This document shows positions 39,200 through 48,165 of a stretch of DNA of 64,000 nucleotides, in pieces. Made by a program: the position numbers and the translations under genes. This DNA comes from Methylobacterium iners (GTDB taxonomy: Bacteria > Pseudomonadota > Alphaproteobacteria > Rhizobiales > Beijerinckiaceae). The notes under the pieces are model-generated. The model was not told where the DNA came from. It ran no database searches and was given only the letters and a program-made list of their open reading frames with translations. The DNA lies in the NCBI RefSeq assembly GCF_022179305.1, contig NZ_BPQP01000013.1, positions 30,905 to 94,904 on the forward strand. Reading direction: 5' to 3'. How positions within the stretch are numbered: position 1 is the first letter of the stretch; every line of letters begins with the position of its first letter.

Positions 39200-41464
39200 A
39201 TGCCCGCTGCGCCCGGAGGCCCGCGCCTGCTGCTGCGCCGCCTCCGCGAAGCCATGGCGGAGCCGGTCAGCGCACAGGCGCGCCTGGACCGCATCGTCAC
39301 GCTCATCGCTGCCAACGTCATCGCCGAGGTCTGCTCGGTCTACGTGCTGCGCGATGACAACATCCTCGAATTGTTTGCAACCGAGGGTTTGAACCGCGAG
39401 GCCGTCCATCTCACGCGAATGCGCTCGGACGAGGGCCTCGTCGGCCTGATCGCCAAGACCGCCGAACCGCTCTCGCTCTCCGACGCCCAGTCGCACCCCG
39501 CCTTCTCCTACCGGCCGGAGACGGGCGAGGAGGTCTACCACGCCTTCCTCGGCGTGCCGCTTCTGCGCGCGGGCAACACGCTCGGCGTGCTCGTCGTGCA
39601 GAACCGCACATACCGGGTCTATTCCGAGGAGGAGATCGAGGCGCTCCAGACCACGGCGATGGTGCTCTCGGAGATGATCGCGTCCGGCGAGATGCAGGCC
39701 CTCGCGCCCGGCACCGGCAGCGCGGTGCGGCGACCCGTGTCCCAGCGCGGCGTCGCGCTCGCCGACGGCATCGGGCTGGGCCACGTCGTGCTGCACGAGC
39801 CCCGCATCGTGGTGAAGACCCTGATCGCCGAGAATGTCGAGCGCGAGGTCGAGCGGCTCGAATGGGCGATCGGCGAGGTCCGCTCGGCCATCGACGACCT
39901 CGTCGAGCGCGGCGACGGCATCGGCACCGGCGAGTCCCGCGAGGTGCTCGAGACCGTGCGCATGTTCGCTCACGACAAGGGCTGGCTGCGTCGCATGCGC
40001 GAGGCCGTCCATTCCGGCCTGACCGCCGAGGCCGCGGTGGAGCGGGTCCAGTCGGACAACCGCGCCCGGATGATGCGCCAGAGCGATCCCTACCTGAGGG
40101 ACCGCCTGCACGACCTCGATGACCTGGCGAACCGCCTCCTGCGCACCCTGATCGGCCACGAGGCCGTCGGCGCCGTCGGCGCGCTGCCCGAGAACGCCAT
40201 CCTCGTCGCCCGCTCGATGGGTCCGGCGGCCCTCCTCGACTACGATCGGACGACGCTCCGCGGCGTCGTGCTGGAAGAGGGCGGTCCGACGAGCCACATC
40301 GCCATCGTCGCCCGTGCCCTCGGCATCCCGGCGGTGGGCGAGATCGCCAACGCCACGGCGCTCTGCGATTCCGGCGATGCCATCATCGTCGACGGGGCAT
40401 CGGGCGAGATCCAAGTCCGGCCCGGACCCGAGATCGAGGCGGCCTATGCCGAGATGGTGCGCGTGCGGGCGCGGCGTCAGGAGCAGTACCGGGCCCTGCG
40501 CGACCTTCCGGCCGTGACCAGGGACGGGGTCGCGATCGGCCTCCAGCTCAATGCCGGCCTCCTCATCGATCTCGCGCACCTGCACGACTCGGGAGCCGAC
40601 GGCATCGGCCTGTTCCGGACCGAGCTGCAATTCATGGTCGCCCAGCGGATGCCCTCGGCGGCCGAGCAGCAGGCGCTCTATGAGGCGGTGTTCGCGGCAA
40701 CCGGCGATCGCCCCGTGACGATCCGGACGCTGGATATCGGCGGCGACAAGATCCTTCCCTACATGCCGGCGCTGGAGGAGGAGAACCCGGCGCTGGGCTG
40801 GCGCGCGATCCGCATCGGCCTCGACCGTCCGGCCCTGCTGCGCGTCCAGCTGCGCGCGCTCCTCAGGGCGGCCGGCGGGCGCCCGCTCAAGATCATGTTC
40901 CCGATGGTCGCGACGGTGGACGAGTTCGTGCGCGCCCGCGCCATCGTCGACCGTGAGAAGGCGCATCTGCGCCGCCACGGCCACCCACTGCCGAGCGAGT
41001 GCCGGCTCGGCGTCATGGTCGAGGTGCCCTCGCTTCTGTTCGAGATCGACGAGATCGCGCGCGAGGCCGACTTCCTCTCCGTCGGCTCCAACGACCTGAT
41101 GCAGTTCCTCTTCGCGGTCGACCGCGAGAACCGCCGCGTCGCCAACCGCTTCGATCCCTTGAGCGTGCCGGCGCTGCGCGCCTTCCGCTCGATCGCGCAG
41201 CGGGCGACGGCCGCGGGCTGCCCCGTCACGATCTGCGGCGAAATCGGCGGTCGGCCGCTGGAGGCCATGGCGCTGATCGGGATCGGCTTCCGGCACCTTT
41301 CGATGTCGCCGGCCGCCATCGGCCCGGTCAAGGCGATGGTGCTCGGCCTGGATGCGGGCGCCGTCACCGCCCTGATCGACGCGGAGCTGGATGCGGGGGG
41401 CGGCGGCGCATCCCTGCGCCCGAGGCTCGCCGCCTTCGCCAAGGCGCAGGGCGTGCCCATCTAG
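39200..41464 (+). CDS. ptsP: PEP-protein phosphotransferase PtsP (EI-Ntr) with GAF domain
   Basis: 754 residues. N-terminal GAF domain (about 15-170), then enzyme I: N-domain, phospho-His loop LEEGGPTSHIAIVARALG, and PEP-binding barrel with GIGLFRTELQF, DIGGDKILPYM, MVEVPSLLFEID, VGSNDLMQFLFA and the catalytic Cys in CPVTICGEIGG. It starts the nitrogen-related phosphotransfer chain to NPr and EIIA-Ntr, a regulatory system rather than sugar uptake. The GAF domain likely senses glutamine or 2-oxoglutarate, as known for EI-Ntr. Confidence 0.96.
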   Translation: MPAAPGGPRLLLRRLREAMAEPVSAQARLDRIVTLIAANVIAEVCSVYVLRDDNILELFATEGLNREAVHLTRMRSDEGLVGLIAKTAEPLSLSDAQSHPAFSYRPETGEEVYHAFLGVPLLRAGNTLGVLVVQNRTYRVYSEEEIEALQTTAMVLSEMIASGEMQALAPGTGSAVRRPVSQRGVALADGIGLGHVVLHEPRIVVKTLIAENVEREVERLEWAIGEVRSAIDDLVERGDGIGTGESREVLETVRMFAHDKGWLRRMREAVHSGLTAEAAVERVQSDNRARMMRQSDPYLRDRLHDLDDLANRLLRTLIGHEAVGAVGALPENAILVARSMGPAALLDYDRTTLRGVVLEEGGPTSHIAIVARALGIPAVGEIANATALCDSGDAIIVDGASGEIQVRPGPEIEAAYAEMVRVRARRQEQYRALRDLPAVTRDGVAIGLQLNAGLLIDLAHLHDSGADGIGLFRTELQFMVAQRMPSAAEQQALYEAVFAATGDRPVTIRTLDIGGDKILPYMPALEEENPALGWRAIRIGLDRPALLRVQLRALLRAAGGRPLKIMFPMVATVDEFVRARAIVDREKAHLRRHGHPLPSECRLGVMVEVPSLLFEIDEIAREADFLSVGSNDLMQFLFAVDRENRRVANRFDPLSVPALRAFRSIAQRATAAGCPVTICGEIGGRPLEAMALIGIGFRHLSMSPAAIGPVKAMVLGLDAGAVTALIDAELDAGGGGASLRPRLAAFAKAQGVPI

Positions 41465-41518
41465 CGATCGTCGCCGCGCCGCCACCCATCCCTTCGTTCC
41501 AAGAGCACCCACCGGGCG

Positions 41519-42604
41519 ATGACCCCTCTTCCCTCAGACCGTCTCGACGCCATCATCCAGCGCCATGAGATCGTCACCGCGACCCTCAGCGCCGGCTCGG
41601 TCGATTCGGACACCTTCGTCCAGCTTTCCCGCGAGCTGTCGGACCTGGAGGGCGTGGTCGCGGCGATCCACGCCTATCGCGCGGCCGAGGCCAACCTGAA
41701 GGGGGTCCAGGCCCTGATCGACGAGCCCGGCAGCGATTCCGAGATGCGGGCGCTCGCCGCCGACGAGAAGCCCGAGGCGGAGGCCGCACTGGAGCGGGCG
41801 CACCGCGACCTTCAGCTCATCCTGCTGCCCAAGGACGCCGCCGACGAGAAGAGCGCCATCCTCGAAATCCGGGCCGGCACGGGCGGCGACGAGGCCGCCC
41901 TCTTCGCCGGCGACCTCTTCCGGATGTATGCCAAGTACGCCGAGACCAAGGGCTGGAAGGTCGAGGTGATCTCCGAGAGCGAGGGCACGGTCGGCGGCTA
42001 CCGCGAGGTCGTGGCCGAGGTGAAGGGACGCGGCGTCTTCGCCCGGCTCAAGTTCGAGAGCGGGGCGCACCGAGTCCAGCGTGTGCCCGATACCGAGGCG
42101 CAAGGGCGCATCCACACCTCCGCCGCGACCGTGGCCGTGCTGCCCGAAGCCGAGGAGGTCGACATCGTCATCAACGATGCGGACCTGAAGATCGACACCA
42201 TGCGCTCGCAAGGCGCGGGCGGGCAGCACGTCAACAAGACCGAATCGGCCATCCGGATCACCCATATGCCGAGCGGGATCGTGATCTTCGTCCAGGAGGA
42301 GCGCTCCCAGCACAAGAACCGGGCGCGGGCCATGGCGCTGCTGCGCGCGAAGCTCTACGACGCCGAGCGCACGGCCAAGGACAGCGCGCGCGCCGCCGAC
42401 CGGAAGTCCCAGGTCGGCTCCGGCGACCGGTCGGAGCGCATCCGCACCTACAACTTCCCTCAGGCCCGCGTCACCGACCACCGCATCAACCTGACTCTGT
42501 ACAAGCTCGAAGAGGTTCTGGCCGGCGAAGCCCTGGACGAGCTGGTCGATGCGCTGGTGACCGAACATCAGGCCGAGCTGCTGGCCGCCGAGGGAATGGC
42601 GTGA
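41519..42604 (+). CDS. prfA: Peptide chain release factor 1
   Basis: 361 residues, normal length. Decodes UAA and UAG: the catalytic GGQ is in [15 protein letters not shown], and the stop-codon recognition region follows [20 protein letters not shown]. The tail [29 protein letters not shown] is characteristic. Directly followed by prmC, which methylates the GGQ glutamine. Confidence 0.97.
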   Translation: MTPLPSDRLDAIIQRHEIVTATLSAGSVDSDTFVQLSRELSDLEGVVAAIHAYRAAEANLKGVQALIDEPGSDSEMRALAADEKPEAEAALERAHRDLQLILLPKDAADEKSAILEIRAGTGGDEAALFAGDLFRMYAKYAETKGWKVEVISESEGTVGGYREVVAEVKGRGVFARLKFESGAHRVQRVPDTEAQGRIHTSAATVAVLPEAEEVDIVINDADLKIDTMRSQGAGGQHVNKTESAIRITHMPSGIVIFVQEERSQHKNRARAMALLRAKLYDAERTAKDSARAADRKSQVGSGDRSERIRTYNFPQARVTDHRINLTLYKLEEVLAGEALDELVDALVTEHQAELLAAEGMA

Positions 42605-42671
42605 GGGTCAGGTCGACCTTCAAGGACGCATTGAGGCCGGGACGCCCTCCCCACGACCTGCTCTCCGGTCG

Positions 42672-43550
42672 ATGACTCTCCTCGATCCAACCCTGTCCCG
42701 TCGCGCCGGCCTCGCGGCCATCACCAAGACCCTGACGGCAGCCGGGATCGACCCTGCTGGTAGCGACGCCCGCTTCCTCATTCTCGGTGTGCTTGGGCTG
42801 ACGCCGACCGACCTTGCCCTCGGCGGAGACGAGTCTCTCGGCAGCGAGGGCGCGGCCCGTCTTCGAAGCGCCGTGGCGCGCCGCCTCGCGGGCGAGCCCG
42901 TGGCGCGGATCCTCGGCGCGTGGGAGTTCTGGGGCCTGCCCTTCGAGCTCTCGCCGGCGACGCTGGTGCCGCGGCCGGACACCGAGACCCTCGTGGAGGC
43001 AGCGCTGGCGCGATGCCCCGAGCGCTCGCGGCCGCTGCGGCTGCTCGATCTCGGCACGGGCTCGGGCTGCATCCTGATCGCCCTGCTGGCCGAGCTGCCC
43101 AACGCCTTCGGGATCGGGCTCGACCGCTCCCTCGACGCCCTGCTCACGGCGCGCGCGAACGCGGTGGCGAACGGCGTCGGCGAACGCGCCGCCTTCCTGA
43201 ACGGGGATTGGGGCGCGGCCATCCAAGGAGCGTTCGACCTCGTCGTCGCCAACCCGCCCTACATCGCCCGTGAGGTGATCGCCGGGCTCGCGACCGAAGT
43301 GCGGGAGCACGACCCCGTCGCGGCCCTCGACGGCGGCGAGGACGGGCTTGCAGCCTATCGCTCCATCCTGGCCGAAGTCGGAGCAGGCGGAGGGATCGCT
43401 CCAGGTGCGCTCCTGTTCGAGGTCGGCCACGATCAGGCCGGGGCCGTGTCCGCGCTGGGCCGCGCCGCCGGCTTCGGCGCAGCGGAGATCGTGAGCGATC
43501 TGGCGGGCCACGACCGCGTCGTCGCCCTCACCCCGAAGCCCAGATCCTAG
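42672..43550 (+). CDS. prmC: Release factor glutamine methyltransferase PrmC
   Basis: 292 residues. N-terminal helical domain, then SAM-binding LLDLGTGSGCILIALLAELP and the signature NPPY in VVANPPYIAREV, which contacts the substrate glutamine. It N5-methylates the GGQ glutamine of release factors 1 and 2. Starts 67 bases after prfA; the pairing is widely conserved. Confidence 0.95.
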   Translation: MTLLDPTLSRRAGLAAITKTLTAAGIDPAGSDARFLILGVLGLTPTDLALGGDESLGSEGAARLRSAVARRLAGEPVARILGAWEFWGLPFELSPATLVPRPDTETLVEAALARCPERSRPLRLLDLGTGSGCILIALLAELPNAFGIGLDRSLDALLTARANAVANGVGERAAFLNGDWGAAIQGAFDLVVANPPYIAREVIAGLATEVREHDPVAALDGGEDGLAAYRSILAEVGAGGGIAPGALLFEVGHDQAGAVSALGRAAGFGAAEIVSDLAGHDRVVALTPKPRS

Positions 43551-43989
43551 GGCGAACCGGCCCCCCTGCTCTGCCTGCCCTGACGACGGCGTGGAAAAAA
43601 TGCTTGTTGCCGCACCGTCGAACCGCTAACGTGCTCCTGCAGACCGCAAACGATCCGTTAGTTCGGATTGCGATAGGGTTGCTCGCGAACCTCCTCGCAG
43701 CACCTCACGAGCGGTTTCCCACCATCAGGCAGACGCGCATCGGAGATGACGCTGGGGCTTGGTGAACACCGAACCTGACAATCGAAGGGTTCCCGCGAAG
43801 GGCTCCCGAACGCGAGCGCAAGCCCCGGTTGACGGATAGACGGGCCAAGCACGGCAACAGATTGATCGCGGAACGCCGCGCTGGCTGGCCCAGCGTCGGC
43901 GACGCACAGGCGGGGCCGAGCCGAAACCGAAGCCGTTCGACACCCGCATCACCAGACGCTCCGATACGAACGAGGGTCAATCGACACCG
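43551..43989 (+). other. Long intergenic leader upstream of the DUF4167 gene
   Basis: 439 bp with no supported gene on either strand. A weak promoter candidate, TTGTTG (43604-43609) and TAACGT (43627-43632) 17 bases apart, would give a leader of about 350 bases before the ATG at 43990. The leader has many short GC-rich complementarities but no single dominant hairpin that I can resolve by eye. It may hold a structured leader RNA or small RNA. Confidence 0.4.
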
Positions 43990-45138
43990 ATGAGACCAAA
44001 CCAGAATAGACGGATGCGCGGCCGCAACCGCCCCAAGGGTCCCAATCCGCTCACCCGGTCCTACGAATCCAACGGTCCCGACGTGAAGATCCGCGGGACG
44101 GCCCAGCATATCGCGGACAAGTACGCTCAGCTCGCGCGCGACGCGCAGGCGAGCGGCGATCCGGTGGCGGCCGAGAACTACTTTCAGCACGGCGAACACT
44201 ACTTCCGGATCATCTCCAGCGCGCAGGAGGCGAACCGCCAGCAGGCGGGCGGCTACGCGCGCAACACCTTCGACGATGCCGACGACGAGGGCGATGAGGA
44301 TCAGGGCTCCGGCGCCCAGGGCTACGCCGCGAACGGCTATGGCGGCGACGAGTACGGCGATCCGTCCCAGCAGCCGCAGCCCTACGAAGCCCGGCAGGAA
44401 TCCGGCCCCGACAATCGACAGCGCAACGACCGACCCGAGCGCCGCGACCGCTTCCAGCCGAACCGCAACGACCGCCCGCAGCGGTTCGACAACGGCCGGG
44501 ACGGTCAGCGCCAGGATTACCCCCGGCAGGACGCCCCCCGCCAGGATTACGGTCGGCAGGATTTCGGACGTCACGAGGGCCCCCGGCAGGACGGCCCCCG
44601 TTACGAGCCGGCCCGCGCCGACCAGCCGCGCCAGGATTATGGGCGCCAGGATCAGGGACGGCAGGATTTTCCGCGCCAGGACTTCCAGCGTCCGGACCGT
44701 CCCCGCAACGAGCCCCGCCGCGACGGCGCCCGGTTCGAGGGCAACCGCGGCGAGCCGCGCCAGGATCAGCAACCGCGCCAGGAGCATCAGCCGCGCGAGG
44801 ATGCCCGACCGGAAGGCGTGCGCGGGAATGAGCCGCGCCAGCGTCCGCCCCGCCGGCGCGACGAGCCCGACGCACGGCTTCCGCTCGAGGGGGCGCCGGG
44901 CTTGCCGGCCTTCCTGATGACGGCGACCCGCAACCCTGTCCCGAGCGAGCCGACGCCCGAGGCCGCGGCGCCCGAGCCGACCAAGGCCTTCGAAGCCGAC
45001 GCCGCGCCGGCCGAGGACGAGGCGCCGCGTGCCGCTGCCAAGCCCCGTCGGCGTCGACGCCCCCGGTTCGAGGGCAGCGAGGGTGCCGAGGGCGGTGACG
45101 CCGCACCGGCAGCCGACGTGCCGTCCGTCGGCGAGTAA
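43990..45138 (+). CDS. DUF4167-domain protein with long RQD-rich repeat tail
   Basis: 382 residues. The N-terminal DUF4167 domain (about 1-80: RGRNRPKGPNPLTRSYESNG, VKIRGTAQHIADKYAQLARDA, NYFQHGEHYFRII) is a conserved alphaproteobacterial domain of unknown, possibly RNA-related, function. Residues about 140-290 are a low-complexity, Arg/Gln/Asp-rich array of RQD-type units; the end is Ala/Glu/Pro-rich with a basic RRRRRPRFEG patch. The gene follows prmC in related genomes. The disordered charged tail suggests nucleic-acid binding or condensate-like behaviour, which is inference. Confidence 0.88.
   Translation: MRPNQNRRMRGRNRPKGPNPLTRSYESNGPDVKIRGTAQHIADKYAQLARDAQASGDPVAAENYFQHGEHYFRIISSAQEANRQQAGGYARNTFDDADDEGDEDQGSGAQGYAANGYGGDEYGDPSQQPQPYEARQESGPDNRQRNDRPERRDRFQPNRNDRPQRFDNGRDGQRQDYPRQDAPRQDYGRQDFGRHEGPRQDGPRYEPARADQPRQDYGRQDQGRQDFPRQDFQRPDRPRNEPRRDGARFEGNRGEPRQDQQPRQEHQPREDARPEGVRGNEPRQRPPRRRDEPDARLPLEGAPGLPAFLMTATRNPVPSEPTPEAAAPEPTKAFEADAAPAEDEAPRAAAKPRRRRRPRFEGSEGAEGGDAAPAADVPSVGE
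44510..44800 (+). repeat. Degenerate in-frame repeat coding for RQD-type units
   Basis: CGCCAGGAT/CGGCAGGAT triplets recur at irregular 15-30 base steps, coding for RQDYP, RQDAP, RQDYG, RQDFG, RQDGP, RQDQG, RQDFP and RQDF units. Period and spacing vary, so this is an old or selected repeat rather than a perfect tandem array. Confidence 0.75.
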
Positions 45139-45182
45139 AGCCCGGCCTGCATCATGAGCCTGATCGCATCCTCGAGGTGCGG

Positions 45183-45956
45183 TCAGGCCGGATGCCAATC
45201 CCGATAGGCCCAGACGCGGTGCACGAGCCGCGTATGGCGCTCGGCCTCGCCGAATGGCGCGAGCTCCCAGTCCCAGGTTCGATCCGGCGGAGGCAACCGA
45301 GCCCCGTGCAGGAGATCGATCCGGTCGACGATCCCACCCTCCCGATCCATCTCCACCTGCTCGACATCCGTGACGAGGCAGACCCGCGTCCGCAGGCGCG
45401 CAAGGCCGGCAAGGTGAGAGGCCACGATCCGTCGTCCGAGATCGGGCGGGACGGTCCTGTCGCGCTCCTCGTACCAGGCGATCGGCAGGATCGGGAGCTG
45501 CGAGAGCAGATTGGCCGAGATCACGAGGTCAACGGACTGGCCTTCCACGATGGCTGGCAGGGCGTCTGCCAAGTCGTCGGCCCCACCCAGCAGCCAACCG
45601 GCGCTGCCGCTGAGGTCGGCCGTGGCGAGCCGGACATTGGCATAGGCACGGACCGCCCTCCGCGTCGCCCAGGGGTGCACGGCATCGACCAGCAGCACCG
45701 CCTCGAAGGCCGAGGCGAGCGCCGCCAGGGGCACGTCGTCGAGAAGGCCGGAGCCGAGCACCACGGCCGTCCGCCGCTGCGGCAGATCGGCGAAGGATTG
45801 CGCGATGACCGTGCGTGCCGCCTCGAGGTGCGGCCGCCACGCCTTCCGGCACCGGCGCGAGCGGGACGTCAGTGAGACGCTCTCGCGCACGTAGCCGAGC
45901 CGGCGATGCGTCCACGGCGCCGGCAGGGTCAGGTAATGGGCCCATTCGCGCAGCAT
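45183..45956 (-). CDS. Unknown protein with methyltransferase-like fold signs
   Basis: 257 residues. TAVVLGSGLLDDVPLAALA followed by AVLLVDAVHPWATRRAVR resembles a SAM-binding Gly loop and the next acidic strand, and VDLVISANLLSQLPILP resembles motif IV of class I methyltransferases. No family was recognised, and the Gly loop (GSGLLDD) is not canonical. N-terminus WAHYLTLPAPWTHRRLGYVRES. Convergent with the DUF4167 gene. Real by length and codon pattern; the function is open. Confidence 0.65.
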   Translation of the reverse strand: MLREWAHYLTLPAPWTHRRLGYVRESVSLTSRSRRCRKAWRPHLEAARTVIAQSFADLPQRRTAVVLGSGLLDDVPLAALASAFEAVLLVDAVHPWATRRAVRAYANVRLATADLSGSAGWLLGGADDLADALPAIVEGQSVDLVISANLLSQLPILPIAWYEERDRTVPPDLGRRIVASHLAGLARLRTRVCLVTDVEQVEMDREGGIVDRIDLLHGARLPPPDRTWDWELAPFGEAERHTRLVHRVWAYRDWHPA

Positions 45957-46113
45957 CGCTGATCAGCGCGAGGCGGGCTCAGCGATCGACCAGGCCGCCG
46001 ATCTGGGGATAAAGCCGGCGGAGGGCGGTTTGCGCGAGCGCGTGGCTGGCACAGGCGAGATCCGTACCCCAAGGGGAGCGGAGTGCCGTGGACGGCCCAG
46101 ACCCGGAGACATC

Positions 46114-46278
46114 GTGTCCAATCTTATCCGCATCCTGCTCGCGATCTTCCTGCCGCCGATCGCCGTGCTTGTCACGGCCGGCATCGGATTGCAGTTCCTC
46201 CTGAACATCCTGCTGACCATCCTCGGCATCGTCCCGGGCATGATCCACGCGATCTGGATCATCACGCGCCGCAGCTGA
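46114..46278 (+). CDS. Pmp3/YqaE-family small membrane protein (UPF0057)
   Basis: 54 residues with two hydrophobic helices: IRILLAIFLPPIAVLVTAG and LLNILLTILGIVPGMIHAIW, ending IITRRS, the full Pmp3 pattern. The GTG at 46114 follows GGAGA at a good distance and gives the canonical N-terminus; the open frame reaches back to 46030 but that part is unrelated. Members are linked to membrane potential and salt or cold stress. Confidence 0.9.
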   Translation: MSNLIRILLAIFLPPIAVLVTAGIGLQFLLNILLTILGIVPGMIHAIWIITRRS

Positions 46279-46311
46279 CGAAAGGCACCGCGAGTGCCTG
46301 GGAGAGCCTGG

Positions 46312-46345
46312 AAACGAAAAAGGCGGCCGATCCGGCCGCCTTATC
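46312..46345 (-). terminator. Intrinsic terminator of the ribosomal super-operon
   Basis: Stem AAGGCGGCCG / CGGCCGCCTT (46320-46342) with a three-base loop. On the minus strand it ends in CCTTTTTCGTTT, a good T-tract, 25 bases after the rplQ stop. On the plus strand it is followed by ATCTATTTT and may also end the pmp3 transcript. Confidence 0.85.
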
Positions 46346-46369
46346 TATTTTGATCACCGATCACTCGCC

Positions 46370-46780
46370 TCAGGCCGCCTCGGCCTCCTGCGACGGACCG
46401 GAATCCTTGCCACGAGCATCGACGTCGCGATCGACGAACTCGATCACGGCAAGCGGGGCGTTGTCGCCGTAGCGGAAGCCCGCCTTCATGATGCGGCAAT
46501 AGCCGCCGGGGCGCGCCTTGTAGCGGGGGCCGAGCACGTCGAAGAGCTTGCGGACCATGTCGGCGTCGCGCAGCTGCGCCATGGCAAGGCGCCGGGCGTG
46601 CAGCGTGTCGGTGCGGCCGAGCGTGATCAGCTTCTCGACGACGGGACGCAGGTCTTTCGCCTTCGGCAGCGTGGTGACGATCTGCTCGTGCTTGATCAGC
46701 GCGGCGGACATGTTGGCGAACATCGCCTTGCGATGCTCTGTGGTGCGGTTGAACCGCCGACCGCGGAAACCGTGACGCAT
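46370..46780 (-). CDS. rplQ: 50S ribosomal protein L17
   Basis: 136 residues, with the L17 hallmark [20 protein letters not shown], then [21 protein letters not shown] and [18 protein letters not shown]. The acidic/Ala tail [10 protein letters not shown] is typical of alphaproteobacteria. Last gene of the super-operon, followed by a strong terminator. It is separated from rpoA by 250 bp containing a repeat element. Confidence 0.97.
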   Translation of the reverse strand: MRHGFRGRRFNRTTEHRKAMFANMSAALIKHEQIVTTLPKAKDLRPVVEKLITLGRTDTLHARRLAMAQLRDADMVRKLFDVLGPRYKARPGGYCRIMKAGFRYGDNAPLAVIEFVDRDVDARGKDSGPSQEAEAA

Positions 46781-46907
46781 GGTTGGCTTTCCTTCGTTGA
46801 TGGCCGCCGTGCCACGGAACGGCCAAGCGCCTCACGATCGAGGCTGTAATTTCCGCATGACCCCGCGGCGGGATTTCTTCTCAACGCTGGGCCAATAGAC
46901 CCCGTTT

Positions 46908-47020
46908 GTCATTCCGGGGCGCCGCAGGCGAACCCGGAACCCATAGCCGCCGACATTGACAGGCTGGAGCGCTGTTGGCGGTTCTGGGTTCCGGGCTCTG
47001 CCGCGCAGCCCCGGAATGCC
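46908..47020. repeat. Dispersed inverted-repeat element, copy 2
   Basis: 113 bp with ends GTCATTCCGGGGC and GCCCCGGAATGCC forming an almost perfect inverted pair, and inner arms GAACCCGGAACCC and GGGTTCCGGG. The left arm matches copy 1 (33045-33156) almost base for base through CCATAGCCGCCGAC. It sits between rpoA and rplQ, ending 10 bases from the rpoA stop, so it is transcribed within the ribosomal operon and should fold into a long hairpin. Confidence 0.85.
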
Positions 47021-47030
47021 TCGGAGGATG

Positions 47031-48050
47031 TCAGTAATGCTCCTCGAAGCGCTTGGCGAGGTCCTCGATGTTCTCCGGCGGCCAGCCGGGGATGTCCATG
47101 CCGAGGTGGAGGCCCATGGCGGCGAGCACTTCCTTGATCTCGTTGAGCGACTTGCGGCCGAAGTTCGGGGTGCGCAGCATCTCGCCCTCCGACTTCTGGA
47201 TGAGATCGCCGATATAGACGATGTTGTCGTTCTTCAGGCAGTTCGCCGAACGGACCGAGAGCTCGAGCTCGTCGACCTTCTTGAGCAGGGCCGGGTTGAA
47301 GGGGAGCTGCGGCGCGAGCGGCTGCGCCTCCTCCTTGCGGGGCTCCTCGAAGTTCACGAAGACCTGGAGCTGGTCCTGCAGGATGCGGGCGGCGTAGGCG
47401 AGCGCGTCCTCCGGCGACACGGCGCCGTTGGTCTCGATCGTCATCGTCAGCTTGTCCTTGTCGAGATCCTGGCCCTCGCGGGTGGTCTCGATGCGGTAGG
47501 ACACCTTCGTGACGGGCGAGAACAGCGCGTCGACCGGAATCAGGCCGATCGGTGCGTCCTCGGGCCGGTTGCGCTCGGCCGGGACGTAGCCCTTGCCGGT
47601 CGCGACCGTGAACTCCATCCGGATCTCGGCGCCGTCGTCGAGCGTGCAGATCACCAGATCGGGGTTGAGGATCTGAATGTCGCCGACAGCGCCGATATCG
47701 CCGGCCGTGACCGTGCCGGGACCGGTCTTGCGCAGCGTCAGGCGCTTGGGCGCCTCCGTCTGCGAGCGGATGGCGATGGTCTTGATGTTGAGGACGATGT
47801 CGGTGACGTCCTCGCGCACGCCCGGAATCGAGGAGAACTCGTGCAGCACGCCGTCGATCTGGACGGAAGTGACGGCCGCGCCCTGGAGCGAGGACAGCAG
47901 CACGCGGCGCAGCGAATTGCCGAGCGTCGTGCCGAAGCCGCGCTCGAGGGGCTCGGCGACGACCGTCGCCACCCGCTTCGGGTCGTGCCCGGTCGAGACC
48001 TGGAGCTTGTTGGGCTTGATGAGCTCTTGCCAGTTCTTCTGAATGACCAC
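47031..48050 (-). CDS. rpoA: RNA polymerase alpha subunit
   Basis: 339 residues, normal. N-terminal assembly domain ([51 protein letters not shown]) and C-terminal DNA-binding domain ([46 protein letters not shown]). The GTG at 48050 preceded by AGGTAGGAC is the start; the longer open frame to 48212 runs into the MBL-fold gene and does not resemble RpoA. Confidence 0.97.
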   Translation of the reverse strand: MVIQKNWQELIKPNKLQVSTGHDPKRVATVVAEPLERGFGTTLGNSLRRVLLSSLQGAAVTSVQIDGVLHEFSSIPGVREDVTDIVLNIKTIAIRSQTEAPKRLTLRKTGPGTVTAGDIGAVGDIQILNPDLVICTLDDGAEIRMEFTVATGKGYVPAERNRPEDAPIGLIPVDALFSPVTKVSYRIETTREGQDLDKDKLTMTIETNGAVSPEDALAYAARILQDQLQVFVNFEEPRKEEAQPLAPQLPFNPALLKKVDELELSVRSANCLKNDNIVYIGDLIQKSEGEMLRTPNFGRKSLNEIKEVLAAMGLHLGMDIPGWPPENIEDLAKRFEEHY

Positions 48051-48165
48051 GGTCCTACCTCTCGCAACTCTGACGCGGTCCACGAAGGGGTCCGCGCTGC
48101 TTCCGTCCGACGCTACGCCCGGCGTCGACCGGTCTCGAAATTCGTCGTCCGCGTCGCCGCGTCCG

